This document shows positions 29,980-37,014 of a DNA stretch of 37,642 nt, one piece after another. The position numbers and the translations under genes are program-made. Position 1 is the first letter of the stretch; each line of letters begins with the position of its first letter. A model generated the notes under the pieces. That model did not search any database. It was given only the letters and a program-made list of their open reading frames with translations, and had not been told where the DNA came from. Origin of the DNA: a virus; the IMG/VR virus record IMGVR_UViG_3300038451_000392, positions 1 through 37,642 of that record; one strand, given 5' to 3'.

Positions 29980-31394
29980 TGCCGGACGAAGCGATCGACT
30001 ACGAAGCGTTGGCGAAGAAACACGGTGGTGTGGCGGTGAAGCCCGCGACCGTTCCAGAGGCCATTGACTACGAGGAGATCGCCAAGAAGCATGGCGGCGT
30101 GTTGGTGACGCCACTTGGTTACACCGGGCCGAAACCGAATGCAGCAGGCGCGCCGACGTTCTACGAGGACATCGGAACCCATCTTGTATCCGCGCTTCCC
30201 TACGCCGGGGGAACAGTGGGAGGCTTGCTCGGGGGTGCCCCAGGGGCCGCCATTGGAGCCGGGATTGGTTCTGCCGCAGAGCGCGGCTTGAGGCGCTTGG
30301 CAGCAGAACCGGCCCCCGAAGGGAATGTTGCACAGGACATCCTGGAAAAGGGCCTCATCCCGGAGGTTGGCGGAGCCATCCTGAATAAAACTCTCGGCTT
30401 CGTGTTCAGGGGTCTCAGGAGCACACGTCTCTATGCGTCGGCGTTGCGCCCCAGCGGCACTCCCGAGGCTGCGGCGGAGGCAGTGCAGACCGGGATCCGC
30501 GAAGCCATCGTCCCCGGTGAGACGGCGGCCGGTGTCGCGCGTTCCAGAATCAACGCTCTGAACAGCCAGATCGAAAACTTGGTGTCGCGGACACCCACGG
30601 ACATTCCGCCGGCACAGTATGTCTCCAGAGTGGGACAGAAACTTGACGCTCTGCGCACGACCTGGGGCAAGGATGCCACGCACGGCAGGGCGTTCGTGGA
30701 TCAGATCGACGAGTTGGAGCGGCAATTCCTCATGAATCATGGAAACGTCCCTTCGGCAAGGTACACGACCGCGAAGGGGCCTGTGACGATTCAGCCTGCG
30801 GACATGACGCTGGCCGAGTTGCGGGCTCGAGCACAGCCGCTGGCGGGGGCCGACGCACAGGCGATCAAAAAGGCCACCTACGAGACGATCAGGACAGCCA
30901 GGAGCTCCGCCTGGGAGTCTGGGGTACACCCGGGTATGGCGATTCGGGCCAACCAAGAGATCGCGCGCGCGCTCAAAGAAGAACTTCAGTTGGCCTTCCC
31001 CACGCTGAGGGCACTGAACGCGCGGGAGGGCGCTCTCATAGGACTGGAAGAACAATTGCAGCGGTTCACGAAGAACCAGATGAACACGCGTATTTACCCC
31101 TATTTCGTGTTTACTGGGGCTGGCGCCGCATTCGGGGCGGCTGCTGGAGCGGCGGGAGGGACTGCTGGAGCGGCGGGAGGGGCTGGCGTTGGAGCGATTG
31201 CAGCGCATCTGCTTCGTTCGGCCTTGGAAGACCCGGCGACAAAAGCCCGGCTGGCCATCGCCCTCGACCGGGCTTCGCGGCTGCCTGGCGCGCGGCTGTT
31301 GGGCACGATAGCGCGAGAGATCCCCGCAACGGGTGTCAGAGGCGTAGAGTTGATGACGGAACCGCCAATAGAAAGTGAGAGGGCAAAGCAATGA
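29979..31394 (+). CDS. Putative membrane-active ejection protein (gp16 position)
   Basis: A 471-residue protein. Two N-terminal repeats, IDYEALAKKHGG and IDYEEIAKKHGG (about residues 6-41), begin it. Two glycine-zipper segments follow: GGTVGGLLGGAPGAAIGAGI near 77-96 and a second Gly/Ala run near 378-405 (GAGAAFGAAAGAAGGTAGAA). Such sequences often insert in membranes or form helical tubes, fitting a protein that ends up in the host envelope during ejection. The middle is charged and helical with LRARAQPLAGADAQAIKKAT, reminiscent of ejection proteins. No lytic transglycosylase motif was seen. The start shares its A with the previous TGA. The identification is positional. Confidence 0.55.
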   Translation: MPDEAIDYEALAKKHGGVAVKPATVPEAIDYEEIAKKHGGVLVTPLGYTGPKPNAAGAPTFYEDIGTHLVSALPYAGGTVGGLLGGAPGAAIGAGIGSAAERGLRRLAAEPAPEGNVAQDILEKGLIPEVGGAILNKTLGFVFRGLRSTRLYASALRPSGTPEAAAEAVQTGIREAIVPGETAAGVARSRINALNSQIENLVSRTPTDIPPAQYVSRVGQKLDALRTTWGKDATHGRAFVDQIDELERQFLMNHGNVPSARYTTAKGPVTIQPADMTLAELRARAQPLAGADAQAIKKATYETIRTARSSAWESGVHPGMAIRANQEIARALKEELQLAFPTLRALNAREGALIGLEEQLQRFTKNQMNTRIYPYFVFTGAGAAFGAAAGAAGGTAGAAGGAGVGAIAAHLLRSALEDPATKARLAIALDRASRLPGARLLGTIAREIPATGVRGVELMTEPPIESERAKQ

Positions 31395-33604
31395 GAAGCA
31401 AACTCCTCGTGGTCCTGGCGTTGGCCAGCATTGGGTACTGCCAGACCCCGGTCGTTATCCCCGATGCCGTTATCAGCCCTGTCCCGTGGCGCGAGTTCTT
31501 GGACAGCAACGGCCGCCCGCTGGCTGGCGGGAAGCTCTGCACCTACGTGGCTGGAACAACCTCGGGTGGCACAAGCGACTGTCCTGACGGAACGCCGCTC
31601 GATACATACACCGACAACACCGCCAACGTCAAGAACACCAACCCTATCGTGCTAAATTCCGCCGGGCGCGCTCAAATCTGGATCGGCACCGGCCCCTACA
31701 AGTTCGTGCTCAAGAATCTCTACGGCGTCACGGTCTGGACGGAAGACAACATCATGGAGCCGAGTTTCGCCTTCCTGAAGGGCGTTCAGAGCGTGGGGGA
31801 CTCGGCATTCCTGACCTACGTTGCGACGGATGGTGTCACACAAAGCGTCTGGAGCAAGCTATCGCAGATCGTGAACGTGCTGGATTACGACGCGAAGTGC
31901 GATGGCGGGACCGACGACACCACGGCTATTCAGACCGCCATGACGAAAGCGGCGGCGGCCGGCGCGCCCCTTCACTTTCCCGATGCAACGTGCGTGACGG
32001 GAAAACTGACGATACCCGTGACTTTGGATCTGATCGAGGCGAACGGGACGATCCTGAAGGCGAAAGTCGGGCTCAACGACACGGTGCTGTATGGAACCGG
32101 GCTGACTTCACTGAAGATCCAGGGGCACCTGACCATCGACGGCAACAAAGCGAACCAGGGCAGCGGCGCGCCCTACGGTCTGTCGCTGCACGCTTCCTCC
32201 GGGGTGGTTCTGGATGCGCTGGCGGTGAAGGACACGTACAGCCATGGGGTCTACATCGATGCCTCTTCCGACATAAAGATCGGCAACGTGTCTATCTCTG
32301 GAGCCGGTGGAAGTTGCGTCGCGTTGGCGACGGACGCGCGGATTCAGATTGTGAACCTGGATCTGAACGGCTGCACCGCCGATAACCTCGCACTCTCGGC
32401 AGTCACGTATTCTCAGTTCTCCAGCATCATCAGCAGGGCATCCACTTCCGGGCATGGCATCTCGCTCTCCAGCACGAGTCAGCACAACGCTTTTGGGGTC
32501 CTGGACCTGTCGGGGAACGGGCTGTCGGACCTTTATCTCGCCGCCGCGGACAATTCGTACAACGCCTTCTCCAGCGTCCACACGAGCGGCAGCCCTGGAG
32601 GAGTTGAGTGCAATTCCGACTACGATGTGTTCGGCGAGATTGTAGCGGTCTCGACAAGCGCCACCACAGGCACTCCAACCGGAGCGGGCGTATTCGTCGG
32701 GGGCAACCACAACACTTTCGCCTCGGTCAGCGCTGCGCTCAACAAAGGGCCCGGGCTGAAGGTCGAGGGGCTTCCAACGTTTTCCGGTGGCGGGAGCGGG
32801 AACGTTTTTAGCAGCGTGGTGGCGATCAACAATTCCCAGTATGGCGCCGGGAGTTACGCTGGAGTCAGTCTCGTCGGAGCCATGCACACCGTCATCGGCG
32901 CTCTGCGGGCGACCGACGACCAGGCCGGCACGACCCAGGGATGGGGCGTCAAAAGCGAAGCGGTATCCGGCTACAACGTCATCGGAAACGCGGACCTGTG
33001 GGGCAACCTGACCGACGACTACGTGATACAGGTCAGTGATGTGGTTCAGTACCGGGAGGTAGTGGGCGGCGGGAACGTCTACACGATCGATTCGGCGGAA
33101 ACGGATGTTGTCAGCACAACCACAACCCCGAGCGCTCCCATTTTCAAGGTGTTTTCCACAGAGACTCCGACCGCGCCTCTGGCTGGCTTCAATTACGGCA
33201 TTCGACTCAATGGAGACACCACCAAGTGGACAGACATCACCACCAACGTAGATCTGATCTTCGATACCGCGGGAGTGTACGGCACTGGGTTGACAGCCCA
33301 ATTGCCAGATGCCACGGTCCTGTTCCATGTCGGCATGGACGGGTCGATGAATATTCCTGGCAGTCTGAGTGTCTATAACCCAGTTACTTCGGGGGTGACA
33401 CAGCAAACGATCAAGATGGGATCGGGGCAAAGCGCAACGGCGCCTTTCCAGATTGAAGACAACACTTCCACGGTTGTGTTCAATGTCGATCAAACCGGGG
33501 TGCCGCTTTCGATCCCGCTGAAATCCAACACTGGGAACCGTTTCGTTTGCGTGGACACGAACGGAAAGTTTGTGAGCAGTGCAACGGCCTGCTCTGGAAC
33601 GTAA
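31391..33604 (+). CDS. Tailspike with signal peptide and pectate-lyase-like beta-helix
   Basis: A 737-residue protein. Residues 1-17 (MRSKLLVVLALASIGYC) look like a Sec signal peptide. Residues 33-121 resemble the P22 tailspike head-binding domain: EFLDSNGRPLAGGKLCTYVA, then KNTNPIVLNSAGRAQIWI and VTVWTEDN. A beta-helix starts near 161 with VNVLDYDAKCDGGTDDTTAI, the entry motif of phage pectate-lyase-like domains, and continues to about 540. The C-terminus ends RFVCVDTNGKFVSSATACSG, a terminus I associate with Acidobacteriota-linked phages. Family role: binds the virion tail and cuts surface polysaccharide. An N-terminal signal peptide ahead of a head-binding domain is unexpected. Overlap ATGA with the preceding gene; GAGAGGG upstream. 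Confidence 0.8.
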   Translation: MRSKLLVVLALASIGYCQTPVVIPDAVISPVPWREFLDSNGRPLAGGKLCTYVAGTTSGGTSDCPDGTPLDTYTDNTANVKNTNPIVLNSAGRAQIWIGTGPYKFVLKNLYGVTVWTEDNIMEPSFAFLKGVQSVGDSAFLTYVATDGVTQSVWSKLSQIVNVLDYDAKCDGGTDDTTAIQTAMTKAAAAGAPLHFPDATCVTGKLTIPVTLDLIEANGTILKAKVGLNDTVLYGTGLTSLKIQGHLTIDGNKANQGSGAPYGLSLHASSGVVLDALAVKDTYSHGVYIDASSDIKIGNVSISGAGGSCVALATDARIQIVNLDLNGCTADNLALSAVTYSQFSSIISRASTSGHGISLSSTSQHNAFGVLDLSGNGLSDLYLAAADNSYNAFSSVHTSGSPGGVECNSDYDVFGEIVAVSTSATTGTPTGAGVFVGGNHNTFASVSAALNKGPGLKVEGLPTFSGGGSGNVFSSVVAINNSQYGAGSYAGVSLVGAMHTVIGALRATDDQAGTTQGWGVKSEAVSGYNVIGNADLWGNLTDDYVIQVSDVVQYREVVGGGNVYTIDSAETDVVSTTTTPSAPIFKVFSTETPTAPLAGFNYGIRLNGDTTKWTDITTNVDLIFDTAGVYGTGLTAQLPDATVLFHVGMDGSMNIPGSLSVYNPVTSGVTQQTIKMGSGQSATAPFQIEDNTSTVVFNVDQTGVPLSIPLKSNTGNRFVCVDTNGKFVSSATACSGT

Positions 33605-33619
33605 AAGAAAGGTCAGATT

Positions 33620-34567
33620 ATGAAGAAAATGCTTTTGGCATTGACCTTGTTAGCGACCATCGCATTCGGACAGATTACGCCATATCCAACGCCGGGGGGA
33701 TCCGGAAGCGGCAGCGTGACCTCCAGCGGCACGCCGGTAGTCCACGCTCTTCCAATCTGGACGACCGCGACGAACCTGATCGGTTTGGCGGTGGCTGCGT
33801 CCGATACGCTTTTGCAGGGGAACGCCGCCGCTGATCCTGGATGGGTAGCCATAGGGAATTGCGTATCGAACGGCGGTGCACTCCAATATGCTACGGCAAC
33901 TCATACGTTCTCGTGCCATACGCTCGCCTCGGCGGACATCCCGAACAACGCGGCGGATACCACGGGCAACGCGGCCACAGCGACCGCTCTTGCCGTCAAC
34001 CCCACCGACTGCGGCGCAGGCACCTACGCGGTTTCGATCGACGCCAGCGGGAATTTGACCTGCACCGCGCCATCGACGCTGGGGTATGTGCTCGGTGGTT
34101 CCTCCCTCACCGGCTCCGGTGCCCTGCTCAAGGATTCGGGGGCGGGGACGGCGGCGTTGTCAAGTTCAACCTGCGGCGTCACAAAATTAGCTTCGGGGGT
34201 CGTGTCCTGTTCCGCAGTCGCCGATCTTCCTGGATCAGCCTATCCGACCGTGACCGACGCCTCCCCTGTGGCTTGGAACTTGGGCAGTTCCTTCACCACG
34301 AACGGCCACTTGACGCTCGCCCATGGGACCGCTACGCGAGCCTTGAATATTTCGAATCCTGTGACGGGCGGCTTCTACACGCTCATCGTTGAACAGGACT
34401 CGACCGGGGGAGCAGCGATGACATTGGGAAGCGGCTGTACGTGGAAGCTCGTAAACGGAGGGGCTGGAGCTATTGTCTTAAGTTCCGCGGCCAATTCCAT
34501 TGACATTTTAGTTTTCACCTATGATGGTACGAACTGTTATACCAGCGTGAGAAGCAATTTCAACTGA
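33620..34567 (+). CDS. Secreted fibre-like protein
   Basis: A 315-residue protein with AGAAAGG upstream. Residues 1-18 (MKKMLLALTLLATIAFGQ) are a clear signal peptide. The mature part is Ala/Gly/Thr/Ser-rich with fibre-like motifs: LASADIPNNAADTTGNAATA, NPTDCGAGTYAVSIDASGNL and STLGYVLGGSSLTGSGALL. Phage fibres and Solibacter-type proteins share these, as far as I recall. The C-terminal ~80 residues (ATRALNISNPVTGGFYTLIV, then TNCYTSVRSNFN) form a compact strand domain. It lies directly after the tailspike. It may be an exported adhesin-type or fibre-type protein; there is no chaperone domain. Confidence 0.65.
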   Translation: MKKMLLALTLLATIAFGQITPYPTPGGSGSGSVTSSGTPVVHALPIWTTATNLIGLAVAASDTLLQGNAAADPGWVAIGNCVSNGGALQYATATHTFSCHTLASADIPNNAADTTGNAATATALAVNPTDCGAGTYAVSIDASGNLTCTAPSTLGYVLGGSSLTGSGALLKDSGAGTAALSSSTCGVTKLASGVVSCSAVADLPGSAYPTVTDASPVAWNLGSSFTTNGHLTLAHGTATRALNISNPVTGGFYTLIVEQDSTGGAAMTLGSGCTWKLVNGGAGAIVLSSAANSIDILVFTYDGTNCYTSVRSNFN

Positions 34568-34582
34568 TATGCGGAGCGCAAA

Positions 34583-35563
34583 ATGAAGGTCACGAGACGC
34601 GACATCCTCGGTTCCTTGGGACTTGGAACGGTGGCTTTCCTAACCCGAGCGCAGCAAGCGTTCCAGGTCACTCTCCCCACTATGGTCTTCCAGACCACCC
34701 ACACCACGGCTTTCAATCCGTCACTCACGAAAACCGGGGCAACTTTGTATTGGAAATGGCCAGACGGCACTTACACGTCCTCCAATAGTCCGACTAAGAA
34801 TCTGGCGGCGGGGACCAAGAGGATAGAAGTACAGAGCCAGGACGGTTTTAAAGGCGTCACCGTTTTCAACTCGCCTTCCCTGGATTTCTCCGGCACCCTG
34901 CCCTCGTTCGCCACGTGCACGGCGCTGGTGACTTTCTCCTGCTACACCAACGCCTTCTCCGGCACCCTGCCCTCGTTCGCCACGTGCACGGCGCTGGTGA
35001 CTTTCTACTGCAACACCAACGCCTTCTCCGGCACCCTGCCGTCGTTCGCCACGTGCACGGCGCTGGTGACTTTCTACTGCTACACCAACGCCTTCTCCGG
35101 CACCCTGCCGTCGTTCGCCACGTGCACGGCGCTGGTGACTTTCTCCTGCTACACCAACGCCTTCTCCGGAACCCTGCCCTCGTTCGCCACGTGCACGAAG
35201 CTGGTGACTTTCTACTGCTTCGCCAACGCCTTCTCCGGAACCCTGCCCTCGTTCGCCACGTGCACGAAGCTGGTGACTTTCTACTGCGGTTATTCGTCGG
35301 GTAACAACCAGTTTGCAGACGTGGTTGCGGGGAGTTTTGCAACGCAGAAATCAATGGCGACGGCGCACTTCGGCCGAAACGCGCTGGCAGCAACCGCCGT
35401 GAACCAGATCCTGGCTGACTTCGTGGTCAGTTTGGGGATCTCCGGTCGTGTGTCCTGCACGGTGAATCTTGACGGTGGCACTAATGCGGCACCCACGGGT
35501 CAGGGGATAACCGATCGGAACACCCTCGTGGCCGCTGGCTGGACGGTGACTGTCAACCCCTAG
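34583..35563 (+). CDS. Tat-signal protein with plant-type leucine-rich repeats
   Basis: A 326-residue protein. The N-terminus, VTRRDILGSLGLGTVAFL, contains the twin-arginine motif T-R-R-D-I-L-G ahead of a hydrophobic stretch, so export by the Tat pathway is predicted. Residues 102-239 are six tandem 23-residue repeats built on NAFSGTLPSFATCTALVTF, the form L..L.l..N.fSG.lPs of plant-type LRRs. The third leucine position is cysteine. A capping segment and a C-terminal region (AATAVNQILADFV, then SCTVNLDGGTNAA) finish it, as in BspA-like phage proteins. It probably binds a protein or surface ligand. Ribosome site is weak (GGAGCGC). Confidence 0.75.
   Translation: MKVTRRDILGSLGLGTVAFLTRAQQAFQVTLPTMVFQTTHTTAFNPSLTKTGATLYWKWPDGTYTSSNSPTKNLAAGTKRIEVQSQDGFKGVTVFNSPSLDFSGTLPSFATCTALVTFSCYTNAFSGTLPSFATCTALVTFYCNTNAFSGTLPSFATCTALVTFYCYTNAFSGTLPSFATCTALVTFSCYTNAFSGTLPSFATCTKLVTFYCFANAFSGTLPSFATCTKLVTFYCGYSSGNNQFADVVAGSFATQKSMATAHFGRNALAATAVNQILADFVVSLGISGRVSCTVNLDGGTNAAPTGQGITDRNTLVAAGWTVTVNP
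34886..35290 (+). repeat. Six near-identical 69-base LRR units
   Basis: Units begin at 34886, 34955, 35024, 35093, 35162 and 35231; the last diverges after about 60 bases. Most differences are in two codons around the Cys, where the third base is always C: TCC or TAC, and TAC, AAC or TTC. Near-perfect identity elsewhere indicates recent expansion or homogenisation by recombination. Confidence 0.85.
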
Positions 35564-35571
35564 GAGATGAG

Positions 35572-35862
35572 ATGGAACTATCGACGGCGAAAGTAAGACT
35601 TACCTCGGCGGCAACCGCTGGGAAAATGGCGGAGACGTTCGACGCTACTACGTCAGATCCGAAGAACGATGGTGCGATCAGTTGGCGGATGGTGTACGAC
35701 GCCAAGAAGATCCATGCGCTCTTTCAGGCGACCGGGCGAACTTACACGCGCGCCAACTTATTCTGCGCCGAAACGAAGGAAGAGTGTCTGGCGAAGGCTA
35801 AGGCACTGGGGATGGAAGTCCCGGTCGAAGTTATGAATCAAGGGACACCAACGGAATTATGA
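35572..35862 (+). CDS. Small protein of unknown function
   Basis: A 96-residue protein with AGGAGA upstream. The first half (STAKVRLTSAATAGKMAETF) is Ala/Thr-rich, the second (TRANLFCAETKEECLAKAKA) helical and charged. It resembles no family I can name. It overlaps the next gene by ATGA and belongs to the late transcript. A small tail or chaperone protein for the LRR protein is possible but not shown. Confidence 0.55.
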   Translation: MELSTAKVRLTSAATAGKMAETFDATTSDPKNDGAISWRMVYDAKKIHALFQATGRTYTRANLFCAETKEECLAKAKALGMEVPVEVMNQGTPTEL

Positions 35863-36203
35863 GGCTGCTTCTTACCCTCGCCCTCGCCCTGCCGCTCGCG
35901 GCACAGGACTGGAGGTGGATTCACGCCGGGGTAGTGGCTCATGCGCTCGGCAGTGCGGCGGATGGCTGGAGTTCGTGGGGCCGAGAAGAGGCGAATCCGA
36001 TACTGGCCGAGCGGGGTAGATTCCAGCACCGCGCCGTTGCGATTAAGGCGGCGGAGTTCGGAGTGACGACTGCTGCCACGTATCTGATCGGCCGGAAGCA
36101 GCCGAAACTGCGGCGACTGCTGGGCATCGTGAACCTGGGCATGGGGACGACATATGGAGCGGTGGCGGGATGGAATTGGAGATCGCGTGGGATTGTGAGG
36201 TGA
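35859..36203 (+). CDS. Exported membrane-associated small protein
   Basis: A 114-residue protein. The N-terminus (MRLLLTLALALPLAAQ) is a short signal peptide with probable cleavage after AAQ or just before it. The rest has WGREEANPILAERGRFQHRA, AIKAAEFGVTTAATYLIGRK and IVNLGMGTTYGAVAGWN. Two weak membrane helices and the pattern 'NP.L...GRF...A..K' recall small proteins of Acidobacteriota and their phages. It is translationally coupled to the previous gene. Function unknown; envelope location is predicted. Confidence 0.6.
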   Translation: MRLLLTLALALPLAAQDWRWIHAGVVAHALGSAADGWSSWGREEANPILAERGRFQHRAVAIKAAEFGVTTAATYLIGRKQPKLRRLLGIVNLGMGTTYGAVAGWNWRSRGIVR

Positions 36204-36207
36204 TAAA

Positions 36208-36426
36208 TTGAACCACGACACCATCGGAGACATCATAAAGATCGGCCTGGCACTCATAGCTGCCATGGCCTCTGGCTATGTCGCGATCTACGTGCGAGCC
36301 ATCAAAGCCGAGACCAAGATCGAAGTTCTGCGCGAAGTGGAAACGAAATTTGTAGGCAAGGAACTGTGCCAGACACAGCACACGGCCTTGAACCGCGAAC
36401 TGAACGGCTTGGAGGGCAAGGAATAG
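36208..36426 (+). CDS. Single-span membrane protein, holin or spanin-type candidate
   Basis: A 72-residue protein read from a TTG at 36208, supported by GAGGTGAT just upstream. Residues 7-28 (GDIIKIGLALIAAMASGYVA...) form one transmembrane helix. A charged coiled-coil-like tail follows (KAETKIEVLREVETKF, ALNRELNGLEGKE) with one cysteine. Size, one span and place at the end of the tail operon suit a holin, an XhlA-like lysis helper or a spanin subunit. No endolysin is seen in the window; it may lie to the right. TTG starts are rarer, but the ribosome site is good. Confidence 0.5.
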   Translation: MNHDTIGDIIKIGLALIAAMASGYVAIYVRAIKAETKIEVLREVETKFVGKELCQTQHTALNRELNGLEGKE

Positions 36427-36440
36427 CTGAAAGCTTTCTC

Positions 36441-36469
36441 TTGACCGCACGACCGTAAAGCGCTAAAGT
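36441..36469 (+). promoter_or_regulatory. Promoter before the secreted barrel-like gene
   Basis: TTGACC (36441-36446, 5 of 6) and TAAAGT (36464-36469, 4 of 6) are separated by 17 bases in a 62-base gap. Transcription would start near 36476, at the ribosome site GAGGTGATG of the next gene. It suggests separate expression of the right-hand genes. Confidence 0.4.
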
Positions 36470-36488
36470 ACGGTGAGGTGATGAACCT

Positions 36489-37013
36489 ATGAAACGACTT
36501 TCGATGCTGTTTGCAATTTTGGCCCTCGCGGTCGTGGCCGTAGGGCAAACAACCGCACCTGGTACCGATCAAACTCCAGCACCCACCACGTCCTATTTCG
36601 TGGGTGCCGGTGCAGGATTCTCCCGTTCCAGCACTCCTCCTGTCATGGGCTGGTTAGCGGCCGGCGGGTGCATCGAGAAGACCGGTACGTGTCCCTATAC
36701 GGAGTGGGACAACATCACCGGCAAGACTACCACCATGCAAGGTGGCGTACTTCAGAGGCTGGCGGTCAGTGGGAACTTGTCCCTGCTGGCCTTGGCGGAG
36801 ATCGGAGGCGCCACCACTGCCGGAGCCACTTCGACAGTTTCTGGAGTCGCTCCGACTTCTTCCTTCACCGCGGTATTCTCGGGAGGGTTCCTGTTGAAGT
36901 ATGGCCCGCCGAAGTGGAACGGGATCTCTATTGTCCTACCTGTCAAGGTGGTCAAAATAAACGGGCAGGACGTGACCCTGGCCGTGGGTTTGGGGATCGC
37001 CAAGAAGTTCTGA
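36489..37013 (+). CDS. Secreted or outer-membrane beta-barrel-like protein
   Basis: A 174-residue protein. It begins with a Sec signal peptide (MKRLSMLFAILALAVVAVGQ). The mature part is made of alternating strand segments: TSYFVGAGAGFSRSS, VLQRLAVSGNLSLLALAEIG, SFTAVFSGGFLLKYGP and NGQDVTLAVGLGIAKKF. The aromatic or Phe end is typical of outer-membrane proteins. Small phage-encoded barrels can block superinfection or alter the surface during lysogeny; that is inference. It has its own promoter and GAGGTGATG ahead of the ATG, unlike the tightly packed genes before it. Length suits an 8-strand barrel. Confidence 0.6.
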   Translation: MKRLSMLFAILALAVVAVGQTTAPGTDQTPAPTTSYFVGAGAGFSRSSTPPVMGWLAAGGCIEKTGTCPYTEWDNITGKTTTMQGGVLQRLAVSGNLSLLALAEIGGATTAGATSTVSGVAPTSSFTAVFSGGFLLKYGPPKWNGISIVLPVKVVKINGQDVTLAVGLGIAKKF

Positions 37014-37014
37014 C

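Noticed and set aside
34886-35290. CRISPR-like array
   Set aside because: The repeats are contiguous 69-base coding units in frame, without spacers, and encode leucine-rich repeats.
34583-35563. Target of a diversity-generating retroelement
   Set aside because: The NNC codon variation is suggestive, but no reverse transcriptase, template repeat or terminal stem-loop is visible in the window.
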